Below, one piece after another: positions 21,659 to 33,072 of a stretch of 64,000 nt of DNA. Location: assembly GCA_020746835.1 (NCBI GenBank), contig JAGPNK010000001.1, positions 4,712,001 through 4,776,000 of the forward strand. Direction: 5' to 3'. A program made the position numbers and the translations under genes. Source of the DNA: Stachybotrys elegans. Lineage: Eukaryota > Ascomycota > Sordariomycetes > Hypocreales > Stachybotryaceae. The stretch's first letter is position 1; each line of letters begins with the position of its first letter. The notes under the pieces were generated by a model. That model was not told the origin of the DNA. It saw only the letters and a list, made by a program, of their open reading frames with translations, and made no database searches.

Positions 21659-22280
21659 ATGTCGCCCCGTGACAAGTCTCCCGCCTCCGGGCCGTCGTCG
21701 TCGCGGAACCCCACCCGCCGCCTGCTCAAGGAGCTCGAGACATGGCGCAAGGAGGAGAAGAACGAGCAGGGCATCGAGCGGCTGGGCCCCGTGGGCGACG
21801 AGGACCTCTTTGAGTGGGAGGCGGTCATTAACGGCCGTGACGTGGGCTTTGGCTACGACGGTGCGCAGTGCTCCCCCCTCCCCTCCCCCCTCTTCTATTT
21901 CTCCTCAGCATTCATAGATTTGTGCGGCTAACTCCAATCTCTTGCTTTGCGCAGGCGGCCGCTGGCTCCTCAGCATTCAGATCCCCGCAAACTACCCGCT
22001 GCAGCCGCCCAAGATGCGCTTCGCCACGCCCGTGGTGCACCCCAACATTGCGCTCGACTCGGGCGAGATATGCCTGGACCTGCTCAAGGAGGCCTGGACG
22101 CCCGCCTACAGCGTCCTCGAGTGCGTCCGCGCCGTCCGCATGCTGCTCAGCTGCCCGGAGGTCGACAGCCCCCTCAACGTCGACGCCGCCACGATGCTGC
22201 GCAACGGCGACGCCATGGCCACCAAGAGGCTTGTCGAGTACTGGTGCTCTGATGAGGCGGGTCGGTATACTGGGCCGTGA
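21659..22280 (+). CDS. PEX4: Peroxin-4, peroxisomal ubiquitin-conjugating enzyme
   Basis: Two exons, 21659-21860 and 21955-22280, give 175 residues. The E2 core is complete: an N-terminal helix (RRLLKELETWRKEE), PPKMRF and the active-site segment HPNIALDSGEICLDLLKEAW, whose Cys accepts ubiquitin. The C-terminal SPLNVDAATMLRNGD helix and the short length fit Pex4 rather than other E2s. Pex4 monoubiquitinates the import receptor Pex5 at the peroxisome membrane so that it can be recycled. The intron is 94 nt with a GTGCGC donor and TTTGCGCAG acceptor. Confidence 0.9.
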
Positions 22281-23057
22281 GGCGCTGGTCTTTTGTATAT
22301 ATTGGGATTATAAGGGTTGTGGTTTGCGGGTTTGATACGGAGTTGGGAAAGTTTTACTCCTGTCCTGTTCTTCTTTTTCTTTTTGACGTTGGTTATGGAT
22401 TTGGGGGGGGGGTTCTATAAGATTTAAACAACCGGCGCAAAGATCGCCGTACAAGATACCAAGTTACTAGTCGACTCATGACATATGCACATCTTCTTTC
22501 ATTGCTTAGGAATTATAGACACTGCGCTCGTTGGTAAATTTCATCAAATTCAGGCCAGATAGCAGCCACTCATATGGCTTACCATACGGGCTCTTCTCAT
22601 TTCGCAGTGTTTAGTATACATGTATCAATGCCTCGGGCATGACATACTAGGAAAGATTCAAGAGAAACTCTTTTTTGCGAGCCAGCCGAAGTGGCGCCTT
22701 TGCGCAACCAACGACCACGGTGCCGGGAGAAAACACCGGGGAAAATCACAGGAGAGAACGACATGCATGGAGAAGAAGAAGAAAAAACAACCTCCCGAGA
22801 ACCCATCCGTCACATGCGGTGTAGCTATCCACATATCCGTAGTGGATAGATGTCCCCCTCTCAACTCCTGCTGCAGTTGCTGGTAACGCCAGAAAACAGC
22901 CTCAGCTCACCGCCAAACCCCCCAGCCCTTTCGCAGAGGCGCAACACGTTTAATCGCCAAGGGGGCCAGCGGGAGAAAGCCCCAGCGCATTGGTGACAAA
23001 GGAGATGTTGAAGCTATGCAATGGCCCGTCCTTGAGCATGTCTCGTAATGCCGGTTT
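22281..23057. other. Convergent 3' flanks of pex4 and mnn9
   Basis: About 780 bases between converging genes, with a G-run near 22402-22411. No gene is visible. Confidence 0.55.
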
Positions 23058-24241
23058 CTATTCGTTATAGTGGTACACCTGGGAGCTGTCAGCATATTCT
23101 GCAAGTGGGATGGTCAGGGTGATGCGGGTCCATGTACCTTGTAATTGGGCAAGCCGAAGGGCTGCCATCCGAGTCGCTTGGCCATCTTGGCGAAGCCCTC
23201 CGTCTCGATGAGGTTGTAAAAGGCAAATGGGGGGAACATGGCGCCGTCGCGGTGCACGTCGGCCTTCACCAGGAGGGCGGTGCCGCCAACACCGTCCAGG
23301 GCAACCACGAACTTGGGGTCAGCATCCTCGGTCGTCATGTAAGCCATGAGGGTGCGATACGTGGCCATTTCCTGGTAGCCTTCGAGCAGGATATCGTCCG
23401 GGCCCATCTTAGAAGCCAGCTCCAGCGCCGTCTCGCTGTCCTGCCAGCTGTTGTAGTCGTAGGGTCGCTCGGACATGACCTTCTTCTCCTCATTGTAGTA
23501 ACGCTGGAAGCAATTGGCGACAATGATGGGCCTGTTGTGGTAGGCGAGATCCTGGATCAGAGTCGGAGGCGTCTCGACAATGTCCGAGTCCAGCCACAAG
23601 ACCCAAGAGGTGGAGGGTCCCAGGGTAGTGAAGAGTAGGGAGTTGCGGGCCTTGGCCATTACCTCGCGCCTGGCCTTCTGGTTCGACATCTTATGGCGTT
23701 CGCTCTCGTCCTGTGATTGAAGCGCAGGGTCAAAGTCTTGGCGCAAGATGATGATGCTCTTGAAGCGATCCTTTTCGGGGCCGAGCTTCTGGGTCCGGTG
23801 TATCTGCTGCTGTAGCGCCGTCGTCGCAGCGTTTCCCTCCTTGGTCTTGGGCAGGATGAAGCCGAGGGTGATGAGCTCATGCGGGTAGTTGAGCTTCAGA
23901 AGATTGTCCCAGTACTCCTGGTAGAAGCGGGCCATGGGCGTCAGGATCAGGATGTTCTCGCGGTTCTCGATGGGCCGGCTCGTGATGGTGACCTTGTTGA
24001 GGTTGTAGTGCGTCACGGGAGGCGGGCCAATGTCCTGGCCAGAACCCGAGCTCGACTTCTTGTAGGGCGAGGTGGGAGGCGAGAGGTGGTGGTCGGCACT
24101 ATCGACGGGGTGTCGGGCGGGAGACGAGGTGCTCGAGGGCGAGATGAGGAAGAAGAGTATGAAGATGCATAGCACGGCGCCGAGGATGAGGGTCAGCGGG
24201 TTCGCCTTCCTCAGGCGGACGGACCCCATGGGTCTGGCCAT
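23058..24241 (-). CDS. MNN9: Mannan polymerase subunit Mnn9 (Anp1 family)
   Basis: The type II membrane anchor is visible at residues about 15-35 (NPLTLILGAVLCIFILFFLI) after a short cytosolic end. The lumenal Anp1 domain follows (ILILTPMARFYQEYWDNLL, SWVLWLDSDIVETPPTLIQD with its DxD-type site, LDGVGGTALLVKADVHRDGA). Mnn9 is a Golgi alpha-1,6-mannosyltransferase subunit that extends N-glycan mannan for the cell wall. Exon 1 is 23138-24241. A 59-nt intron leads to a 21-base last exon (23058-23078) ending VYHYNE, which restores the conserved end after GLPNYK. Without splicing the frame would end in an unrelated HGPASP. Total 374 residues. Confidence 0.93.
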
Positions 24242-25238
24242 GGAGCCTGTCGATGGCTACGAAGCCACAGCAAGGTCGTGCGATGCTCGATGGACGGAGG
24301 AGCGCGGACCGCCAAGGGGCCGAGGGGACGATAGGAGGAGGAGCAGCGACGAGGGCGATGATGGCATGGACGAGGACAGAGGGAGAGAGAAGCGGCCACA
24401 GGCCAGCTTCGGGGCGGCTCAGGAGCTTCGCGGTCGGGGGGCGATGGTACGGGACGGGCGACTAATCATGAACAATGATGGCGGGCGTGGACGGAGTTGA
24501 AGATGGCCATGTATGTTGGACAAGGACCTTGGGATTCTGATGATTTTCTTTCGACAAGGGATGGATGGCCAGAAAGAACAGATCCGGCCCCCCTAGGGGT
24601 ACAGGCCAAGTACCCGCACGGTCCAGTGTCTCCATTTAGATACATGCTAACTACATGCCCCATACAGAGGTAGCCACTACTAAGTTGCAACCTCTTTCAG
24701 GGATCGAAAGCCAGCCTGTCAAACTCGACCAGCAGCACTTGGAACGGATAAAGCTCCTAAATCTGCAGTACCTAAGCAACTAATAAGTTAGTAGGCTGTT
24801 TGCAGATATTTCCAATGGGTGACGCGTATCTACATGCTCCCTCCCGTTTTAAATAATCTCTCTGCTACCACTGGTGAACACTGAGTTTGCTGGTTAATTA
24901 CCTGCTACCGTACTGCCCGAAAACAGCAGAGAGTCCAACGTATGGTTCACACAGGGAGGGAGTTTGAATTGATAAAAAACCTGGCGTACACTGTTTTCCT
25001 CGACCGCAAGCAGCCCCAACATAGGCTGCTGTTTTATCTTCGAGCCTTCTCCCAAGAAATGGAGCCCTTTCCAATACAACCTTCTTCTAAAACACTGTAA
25101 TTATTTCTATGTACGTAAGGGGAACTCAGCCTTGAGGCCATTGCCAAGCGTACAGGGTAGCTGGCTGTGAGTGGCTGCGGCTTACACCGTCACAAGCCAG
25201 CGCCATCTCTATCTAATTCGCCCATAGTAGTACATATG
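24242..25238. other. Mnn9 upstream region
   Basis: About 1 kb. The first 250 bases are GC-rich (mnn9 leader); from about 24500 the sequence turns A/T-richer and continues into the 3' side of the broken secreted-protein gene. No gene seen. Confidence 0.55.
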
Positions 25239-26029
25239 CTAGCAGCTGTCCTGCCTGGCAATCACATTCCAGCTGGACTGATGGAACTCCTGGCCACTAG
25301 CAACGGTTGTCCACTGACCTCGCTGGACGGTACATCTGTCGACGATGAATTGAGCACCATCTGCAATGGAGCCGAACGAGGCTAATGTTTTGGTTTCCCT
25401 GGCCTATGGAGAAAAGAATTGTCAATTTTGGGAAACGAATGGGGCATTTGCGAACGGACTTACATCGTTGCACCACCAAATCGCGGCATCGCCGCTGCAG
25501 CTCACCCTGCCACAGTTTCCTATATCGCACTGGCTTAGACGCCATGCTTATGACTTCTTAGGACGCAATGTTTTAGATTGGGAGATCCTACCGGGACCAG
25601 GACCATTAGAAGACCTGCTTCCAATGCCACAAGTAGCTGATACCATTCTCGATCTCATGTTTCGAAGCCAACCCCCATACATTGGTATTACAGTTGTAGG
25701 ACGAGCCTCCAAAATCGGTTCGCGCCTGGAGAGAATTCTCGGGTTGAAAGGGGAAGTCATCTGTAAAGTTAGGGTTCAGGCGGACGAGCTCGTCGTGGGC
25801 CTGCTCAACGGTTCCCGTGAGGTTTAGCAATGGACCTCCAGGAAAGGCCTGGACCTCCCATTGAATATCTTCCACCCCGTAGTCAAGGAAAGACGCAGGC
25901 TTATCTGCTGCGGGAGCCGCAGCTGCCTGAGAGTGGATTGTTAATACCGAATCTCACTGATAGGCGCCCCAGACTTACCAGAGCAGGAGCAACTGCGACC
26001 AGCAGTTGAATCAGGTTGCTGGAGAGCAT
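25239..26029 (-). pseudogene. Small secreted protein gene, copy 1, with a frameshift
   Basis: Exons are 25979-26029 (17-residue signal peptide, MLSSNLIQLLVAVAPAL), 25592-25926, 25464-25519 and 25239-25403, all with GT-AG introns. Shared motifs with copy 2 are WEVQAFPGG, NLTGTVEQ, NCGRVSC, AIWWCND and LASFGSIADGAQ. The mature protein would be cysteine-rich and about 165 residues. The exons sum to 607 nt, two short of a whole number of codons. The break is at about 25627-25632, just after a GISYL motif: relative to copy 2, two bases are missing and the frame runs into a stop within ten codons. I do not know the family's function; the secreted Cys-rich form suggests an effector or antimicrobial-like role (inference). 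Confidence 0.65.
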
Positions 26030-26819
26030 ATTTGCAGGGCTGTGGTTGAGGACGGGAGACTGGAGGAGATGTAGTGAAGGACTGGAGAGAACGAGGTGGT
26101 GATGTTGGAAAATGCCACTCACGTAACATAACCACCTTATATATTTGTGTTTTGACTACAGCTCCAACCACTTCTGACCATCACCACAATTCCTCGGGAC
26201 CAGGCTCGTAGGCAATCCACCAAGGGCCTCTAAGCAGAGCGGAGGAGTAATTTCGAACAAAGGCACCAAGTAGTCCTTTCAGTATGCACAATAAACCATA
26301 ACTGGTCCCAGATGAGGGTTTCCTTGCAAAAAGGTTAACTTAGACGAGCATCCTGGTCAAGAGGTCGAGATAACGTTGATGGCCAGATTTCCCCAGACCC
26401 GCGCGTCCATGGAGCCAACCAATGGAGATCGGGCATGGGACGAATAAAGAGCGAGCGCGAGCCGAATCAATGGAGACGGAGGGCAGCTAATAGAGACTAA
26501 AGGGTCCAAGAAACGTAGTTCATAAACTAGGCTGGGCCACAACTTGTGCGATGGATACTTTTATATTGTTCTAGAAGGAGAAAGACAAGGACACTATTCC
26601 TGCAATTCGCATCCACGTCTAAATGATATTTATGCTCACGACCGAAGCTCTGTATTCTGCCATTGATGCGATTGAAATACAGACACCATGGAGCATAAAG
26701 GTCAAGGGATTTCCTCCGATATCCGTTCAACTTTCACCGGGCATCACCTCATCTGTGAAGAATCATCCCTCAATCACTTCTCACTCCGTAATTCCTCTTC
26801 CTAGAAGCAAGCCGTCAAT
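26030..26819. promoter_or_regulatory. Shared divergent promoter of the secreted-protein pair
   Basis: 790 bases separate the two divergent starts. The sequence is A/T-richer than the flanking housekeeping genes, and I see no coding frame. Confidence 0.45.
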
Positions 26820-27615
26820 ATGTATAACTCTCTGACTCCTGCTGGAGCTCTTGCTCTATTTCTTGCCTTGAACACAGCTGTCCAGGTGAGTCTCTTATGC
26901 TTCTCTCAGCAAGGCAAGCTCAGGCAACACTAACCAGGCCTCATAGGCCACACCTACACTGCAAACACCTGCGGATCCCCTGGCCGGCAAGACCATCTCT
27001 GAGGTTCGGTGGGAAGTCCAGGCTTTCCCTGGCGGAGAAATCCTGCAAATGAACGGTACTGTCGAGGAGGTCTGGGACAAGCTGGTCGCCATCAACCCTA
27101 GCTACATCAAGGACTGGGGCATCGAGGACCGCACGGCTCCCATCAATGACCTCGAAGTCGACGAGTTTACTATCAGCAAGCGTACTGATTTCACCGATGC
27201 GAAGCTTATTTGCAGTAACTACTATGCCTCTGCTGCGAAGATTCGCGAAGGTATCAGATAACTTCGTGGAGTCCCTGGCAGACCTACTAATGGTGCTGGG
27301 CCCGGTAATTGCGGACGGGTGTCCTGTGGCGACAACTCAGCCATCTGGTGGTGCAATGATGTACGTAACTCCTCCTCTGTATCCTGCAACATACAGGGCC
27401 CACGAAGCTTCTAACACTATCTCGTCGGTTTGTAGGAGACCTCTCCTAAGACCCTGGCGAGTTTCGGGTCTATTGCAGATGGAGCGCAATGGATTGTTGA
27501 CCGATGCACCTGGGCCGGAGACAGTGGTCTCTATTCTTATACACATACCACTGAATCTGGCGGGTGAGATCTGTGGTTCCGGCCTGACATCTGTGGTTTA
27601 CCGCGCTGTTTGAAT
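26820..27615 (+). pseudogene. Small secreted protein gene, copy 2, with a premature stop
   Basis: Exon 1 (26820-26885) encodes a 22-residue signal peptide. Exon 2 is 26947-27360 and exon 3 starts at 27436. The mature part has RWEVQAFPGG, an N-glycosylation-like NGT, LICSNYYASA, NCGRVSCGDNSAIWWCND and LASFGSIADGAQWIVDRCTW. A TAA at 27259-27261 interrupts exon 2 right after an EGIR motif; the same frame continues with strong similarity to copy 1 for 33 codons to the next splice site. A second in-frame stop at 27565-27567 cuts off the tail expected from copy 1. Copy 2 lacks the 72-nt intron that copy 1 has between GPGPG and NCGRVSC. Either a pseudogene or base-level sequence errors. Confidence 0.65.
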
Positions 27616-28367
27616 ATACATCAAGAATGCTATAAGCAGCTGTAGATCTTACCATGGATGGATGACTTTTAGTGTATAACTCAACTGGAAGCATGGTGTG
27701 TGGGTTTAACCTTTTTCTCTTCTCTTCTCTTTTTTTTCTTCTCTCTTTTCGATTTGGCTACATCACATGGCAAGAATTACCGGGCACACTCAAGTCATGT
27801 TCCTCCGCTGACACAGAAGTGACCCCTGGGAAGGGCAAAAGAAAAAGAAACAAAGAAAGAACTGCTGCCAGATTTTAGCGCAGAGGAACGGCTGGTGGGA
27901 ATGAAATATGTCGGGCTGTCGGATGGATAGGTAGCTTAGGCTCAAGTTATCATCAGTTGACCACGATGCTGCTGCCTACCCGCACAACGTACATAGTTAA
28001 GTATAGGTATTTATGTATGTATGTAGTAGTTGAAGGATACAGCAGCAAACACTAACCCCATTTGGGGCTGGGAAGGGTCTGGAGGTGGGCCGCTCTGGTC
28101 CCTAGTACCTCCTATTGGGCAGCATCACCAGGTAATTCGCCTGTACCGGATACTTCTAGCTAGCACCCGTTGCTTAACATCTCTGTTTGACCAGAAACAC
28201 CAGCGCGTCAAAGCCACCCGTCCTTCCTTGTTTCCATTTGACCAACAAACTCTGAATTCGATTTCGCGGGTTTCGGTCCAGTCCAGTCCTTTCTTTTTCC
28301 AACTTTATGCTTCAGGACGCAGGCCGCACCTGAACCTTGCCAAGAGACAAAGCCATTCTTTGCCAAC
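27616..28367. other. Intergenic region before YRA1
   Basis: About 750 bases with a polypyrimidine stretch near 27710-27750 and an ATGTATGTATGTAG run near 28012. No supported gene; the last 250 bases are probably the YRA1 promoter and leader. Confidence 0.5.
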
Positions 28368-29854
28368 ATGGCCGACAAGATGGACCGTGGTCTCGACGAG
28401 ATCATTGCAGACAATGTTTGTTTCTCTAGCTGGCTCTGCTTGGCCAGCCTCACTGACCAGCTTTGCAGCGCAGCAATGGATCTCGCAACCGCCGAGGTGG
28501 CAGCGGCAATGGTGGGCGCCGCCGTGAGCGCCAGGACTACCCCCGAGACGGTGTGAAAAAGGTACGCTTACCTCCGTTTCTTCTCCCGCATGCTGAAGCC
28601 TGCCTGACTGGGATTCAAGGTTGAATCACCACCCTGCCTTCGGCCTTGTGCTCAGTCGCCTGCTTTCCACCTTCGCAACGATTCCATCAGCCTTGATGCT
28701 ATTGGTGCGATGGAGGAGAAGCCTCCTGGATAAACAATAGTCATGCTGACAAGGTCTTGCGCACCTTTTCACAGTCTTTTCGCGACGAATCCCGAAACAT
28801 TGACAGGTCCGCTCTTGGTCGATGGCGTTTTCACACGACGATTATGTTGACGAAGCTGCAGCGAATGGGTTCACGATCGATACGAAGATAACAGTACTGT
28901 CTAACGATGCCGATGACCCAGCCCTTGGCTCACAATTGCTAGACTCCCATCGAGCGCCTGCTCCGCGCCGCCGACGCGACTCGCTAGAACAGTACGGTGT
29001 TATCGGCTTCCTGTACATATTCCCCCGTTGACGAAATTATGCAGAGAGGCTTCCGGCTCTAAAATCCGCGTTGAGAACATCCACTATGACCTGACCAAAC
29101 AGGATCTCGAGGTACACCCACCCCCCGATTTCGTCTCCGGTCGACATTTGGCTGACCAACTCCGCAGGAGCTCTTCTGGAGAATCGGCAGGGTCTCGCGT
29201 CTTCAGCTTCAGTATGACCGAGCTGGACGATCCGAAGGCACCGCCTACGTGACCTACGAACGACGAGACGATGCTCAGGAGGCAATCCGCCAGTTCGATG
29301 GCGCAAACGCCAATGGTACGGCGCATGTGCCAGAAGATCATATCCAAGCTGCTAACACCCATCCAGGGCAGCCTATTAAGCTCACACTCTTGAACAGTTC
29401 GTCACGCAACCCTTTCGACACTGCAGTCATGCCTGGAAAGCCCCTTTCGGAGCGCATCTCTGCCCCCAGCGGCCGATCTCGATCTATGTCTCCGGGGCGC
29501 CGATATGACGATGATGAGGCAGCACGCAGGGGAATTGACCGCTACATACCAGGCGGCGGTAGTCGCTCCAGAAGCCCGATGCCTCGTCGTCGTGGGGGTG
29601 GAGGTGGTGGCCGCAGGCCTGGCGCCCGGCGAGAGGGTGGCGGACGAGAAGAGGGACAGCGTGGAGGACGAGGAAACGCCCGATCCAAGAAGACCCAGGA
29701 GGAGCTTGATGCCGAGATGGAAGATTACTTTGGCGGCGGCGGTGGAAATGCTGGCGTTGCACCTGCGGAATCATCAGCCGCCCCTGCTGCTGCTACGTCA
29801 ACGGCTGCGCCCGCCGCAACTGCCGCCATCGACGACATTGATATGATTGAGTAA
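28368..29854 (+). CDS. YRA1: RNA annealing/mRNA export adaptor Yra1 (ALY/REF)
   Basis: Eight exons (28368-28415, 28469-28561, 28775-28806, 28862-28893, 28943-28991, 29045-29111, 29168-29315, 29367-29854) sum to exactly 318 residues. The N-terminus MDRGLDEIIADN is the UAP56/Sub2-binding box typical of ALY proteins. An RGG/Arg-rich linker follows, then an RRM (KIRVENIHYDLTKQDL, GTAYVTYERRDDAQEAI) and a Gly/Arg-rich C-terminus with a final acidic DDIDMIE. Yra1 couples splicing to Mex67-mediated mRNA export. Intron 2 is 213 nt while the other six are 49-56 nt; yeast YRA1 is autoregulated through an inefficiently spliced intron, so this outlier may matter. Confidence 0.92.
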
Positions 29855-30249
29855 AGCATCTGGGGCTGCTAGACCATTGCAGACCGATAACATGTCTGCG
29901 ACTGGTCAGGCTCACCTCTCCTCATCCCTCTCTTCAGTCCTCATTGGACCATGTACATGAACAAATCCCCTAAACGATACACAACAAGACAAATGAGATG
30001 GGCAAGACATCCTGCCAAGAATCTATATGGCTTCGTGCCCCATCCCAAGACGCTTTGTGGTTGATGATGTGATGTTGGCCAAGCCTCCGAAGGCCGGACG
30101 CGGGGTTCGGCGTGGATCCGGCAGTAGGAGTTTGTCACGATAAGAAGCCGGGCGTTGATTATCATCATAGTCAGTCTTCATGCAACTTACAACATCCCGT
30201 AAAAACATATTCTCCTAGTCAACCTGTCGCTGGTTTCGAATTAGCCATC
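29855..30249. other. Intergenic region downstream of YRA1
   Basis: 395 bases holding the YRA1 3' UTR and the promoter of the next gene. Nothing else recognised. Confidence 0.5.
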
Positions 30250-31313
30250 ATGGTAGCCAATCAAGCTCCGTCCATCAAGGTGGGCATTCTATCCATGGGA
30301 GACATGGGATCTGGAATTGCCAGGCTTCTCGTTGCTCGCGGATATCATGTCGCAACCAACTGCGCCGGCAGGAGGTAGATATTTCTTTTCTTCTCTTCTC
30401 TTCTCCATCCCCAACGCCGGTCCAAAGCTGATATTGCTGTAGTGATGATACCACTGAGCGGGCTCTGCGAGCTGGCGTTGAGCTCTTGTCAGATATTGAG
30501 CTGGTCGAGCAATGTCAGGTCTTCTTGTCCGTCGTGCCGCCGGCAAATGTTGAAGCTACCGCCCAGCGCGTCATCGACGCACTGTCTGGAAGCAAGAGGC
30601 AGGAGCCGCTGTACTACGCCGACTTGAATGCCGTCTCGCCGTCCACAGTGAGGATGATCGCCTCTCGCTTCGAGAAGACGTCGCCCCTGGTCCGCTTCAT
30701 CGACGGATGCATACTCGGTGGGCCACCTGAGCTTAAGACGGCCGCTGATACGGGGTCAAATGTGAGTGCGAGCGACACCAACGACGCAGAATGGAACCGG
30801 CCAAGACTTCCGATCTCCGGACCGCATTCCTTGGACTCTCTACCTGGCGGGGAACGTCTCGCATCAGTCTTGAACATGCGCAGCATCTCCTCGGAGATTG
30901 GACCGGCAAGTGGCCTTAAGATGTGCTTCGCGTCCATGTCCAAAGGCTTCACAGCCTTGGCCACGCAAGCCTTCGCTACAGCCCACAAGCTGGGTGTAGG
31001 CGAGGAGCTGGCGCAGGAGATGACGCAGATACTTCCTAAGCACCTTGATCTAGTGCGCAGGGGAGTCCCCGCCATGCCACCCAAGGCCTACCGATGGGTC
31101 CGGGAGATGGAGGAGATTGCAACGACCATGAGCGAAGATGGCGGGTGGGGGAGAAGCCTGTTTGATGGAGCGGCCGAGGTATACAACGCTGTGGCACAGG
31201 ACAAGGCTCTTGGACAAGAGAAGATTGGAAAGAGGAAAAGGGGTACCACTGTAGAAGATGTCGCTTCGCTCTTGGCCGAAGGGTTGGAGGCCAAAAGGAA
31301 GAAGAATGACTAG
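30250..31313 (+). CDS. 6-phosphogluconate/beta-hydroxyacid dehydrogenase-like NAD(P)-binding protein
   Basis: Exons 30250-30374 and 30443-31313 encode 331 residues. The Rossmann glycine motif lies at the start (VGILSMGDMGSGIARLL), followed by FLSVVPPANVEATAQ and LYYADLNAVSP. The C-terminal helical part (LKMCFASMSKGFTALATQAF) resembles the DUF1932-type dimerisation domain of these dehydrogenases. The usual catalytic lysine region is replaced by SMSKGFTAL, so the substrate cannot be named. The end is basic (KRKRGTT, EAKRKKND). Family confident, reaction not. Confidence 0.8.
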
Positions 31314-31524
31314 AGATGAACATGCTTCTGTGTAAGGCAAGACTGGCGTAAGTGGTCGGGAAGATGGTATGCAGGATATTTTCAGACACAGGAGCAAATA
31401 GAGCGCTGGTAGAAACCTTGACTGTTGTACATTCATCTATACAATATGCCTCTTGGAGATGATACAAAACTATAATTTACATACTCCTCCCATGGATCAT
31501 ACACACTTCTCTCCAGGCGCAGCT

Positions 31525-33072
31525 CTATTCCGAGGAAATGCGCACAAATGGAACGCTTACCTTCAACCGCGCTGAACCCTTTTCTTCGGGCCACGAGACA
31601 AACAGACCCTGCTGAGAGTAGACGCTAAACTTGCTCGACACCTTCTGGCTGCTAGGCAAAGATGTATCCTCATTTGCATCTCCAGAGACGCCGAACTCGA
31701 AGGCGCTTCCAGAGTCATCCTGAAGCGGGTGGTCCAGCGTGACGAAGAAGGCAATGTTGGACCCCACAGGGGCAAAGCCAGAGTCGTCCATGTCTCTCAT
31801 GAAGCGGTCCATCTGTTCCTCCTCCGACAAGGCGAAATGCGACTCCTGAGGATCGAGGGATAAAAGTCCCTTCTTAACGCCCCAACCTCCACCGCCGCTC
31901 ACTGTATCACATCAATTAGTAAATGGGGATGAGGATAGTTGGGTGATGTTGAGGGGGCATACATATTCTGTAAAGGCGGCCGCCATTCGCCAGTATGTCC
32001 TGAATTTGGTGGCTTGTCCGTGACTCCAAGTTCAACGGCAGCGCAACGCTGAGGGATCCTGAGGAATCATTTTCGTACATGGACTCAAGCCTTTCCTTTG
32101 GATATGAAGCGGGCGAGATCACTGCCCAAACTCCCGAAGCGGCAAGAGAAGCACCGGAGCCTGACTGCGCAAGGTCATGTAGAGCGTTAACTTGGACTTC
32201 CAGCTCCGTGGAAGCAGGCGAGTCTTGGCTGTCAATCTCGATGCCTCGGACGATATTGCCGAAGCTGCTGACAATTCGGCGAGGTACCGTGAGTGGCAGC
32301 AAACCGGCAGTTAGATTGACATCAGCTAAAGACTTAATGGAAGTGTTCGTCGGTAGCTTGACACTTTTGAAGTGAGTTTCAGCCCGATGGGATAGCTTGG
32401 CGACACCGCTAGTCATGTCGTATCGATGGAGGAGAAGCGTAGACGCCCTGCCATTGTGGAACATGGTTTTCGCCAGAGGGACAGTGATGGACACTCGATC
32501 CAGGTCAAAAGTTAAGGCTGAAGTTGTTTCCATATCCTCTTTGACCTTCGGGGGCACTGGGTCCCACAGCCGTGGTAGAATATCATCGAGGTGGCCACGC
32601 AGGACGGACAGAGTCGAGAACGGAGCATCGGCTCCATCCGCCATGGCTGCGTTGTCAACGACGGCAGCCATGACGTGAAAGTGCGAAACATCGGCGCCAG
32701 AGGCCATTGACTGAGCGAACTCTCGCATGAATTCCCCATCGTCGAGATGTTTGCTCAGCTCAGGCGTTGTGAGAAGAACGGCGGCATCGTGGCCGGTGTG
32801 GTTGGCCAGCGAGACCTCAGTCTTCAACGACTTCAAGATTGCGGATGACTGTGACTGCGGTGGGATGAGCATGGCTGGTTCATTTCAACATTTTTGGCAG
32901 TCTTACTAACCAGAATACTGGAGTCGGCGTGATAGGTGAATCGGAGATGGTCACTACCCATCCTTCTGGCGTTGTTGGAATAACATCGTTGAGCTCCTCG
33001 TGCTGCCGAGCACCATCTGGGGGAGCGCGCCAATTGATGCCGCAGCAATCGAGAAGCCACCGCGGGTGCCAT
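31525..33072 (-). CDS. Conserved fungal protein of unknown function with a probable mitochondrial presequence, 480 aa
   Basis: Exons are 32919-33072, 31963-32874 and 31525-31901 on the minus strand and close exactly at 481 codons. The first 35 residues are Arg/Ser/Ala-rich without acids (MAPAVASRLLRHQLARSPRW), a good mitochondrial targeting peptide. The middle has HTGHDAAVLLTTPELS and FHVMAAVVDNA. A glycine-rich SGGGGWGVKKGLLSLDP joins exons 2 and 3. No membrane helix or known active site is visible. I considered a FIST-like domain but cannot support it. It is divergent from valyl-tRNA synthetase across 513 bases. Confidence 0.75.

Noticed and set aside
25239..27615. Repeat-induced point mutation as the cause of the broken secreted genes
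   Set aside because: The defects are a two-base loss and a change to TAA that is not a simple C-to-T relative to copy 1; no general C-to-T bias is evident by eye.
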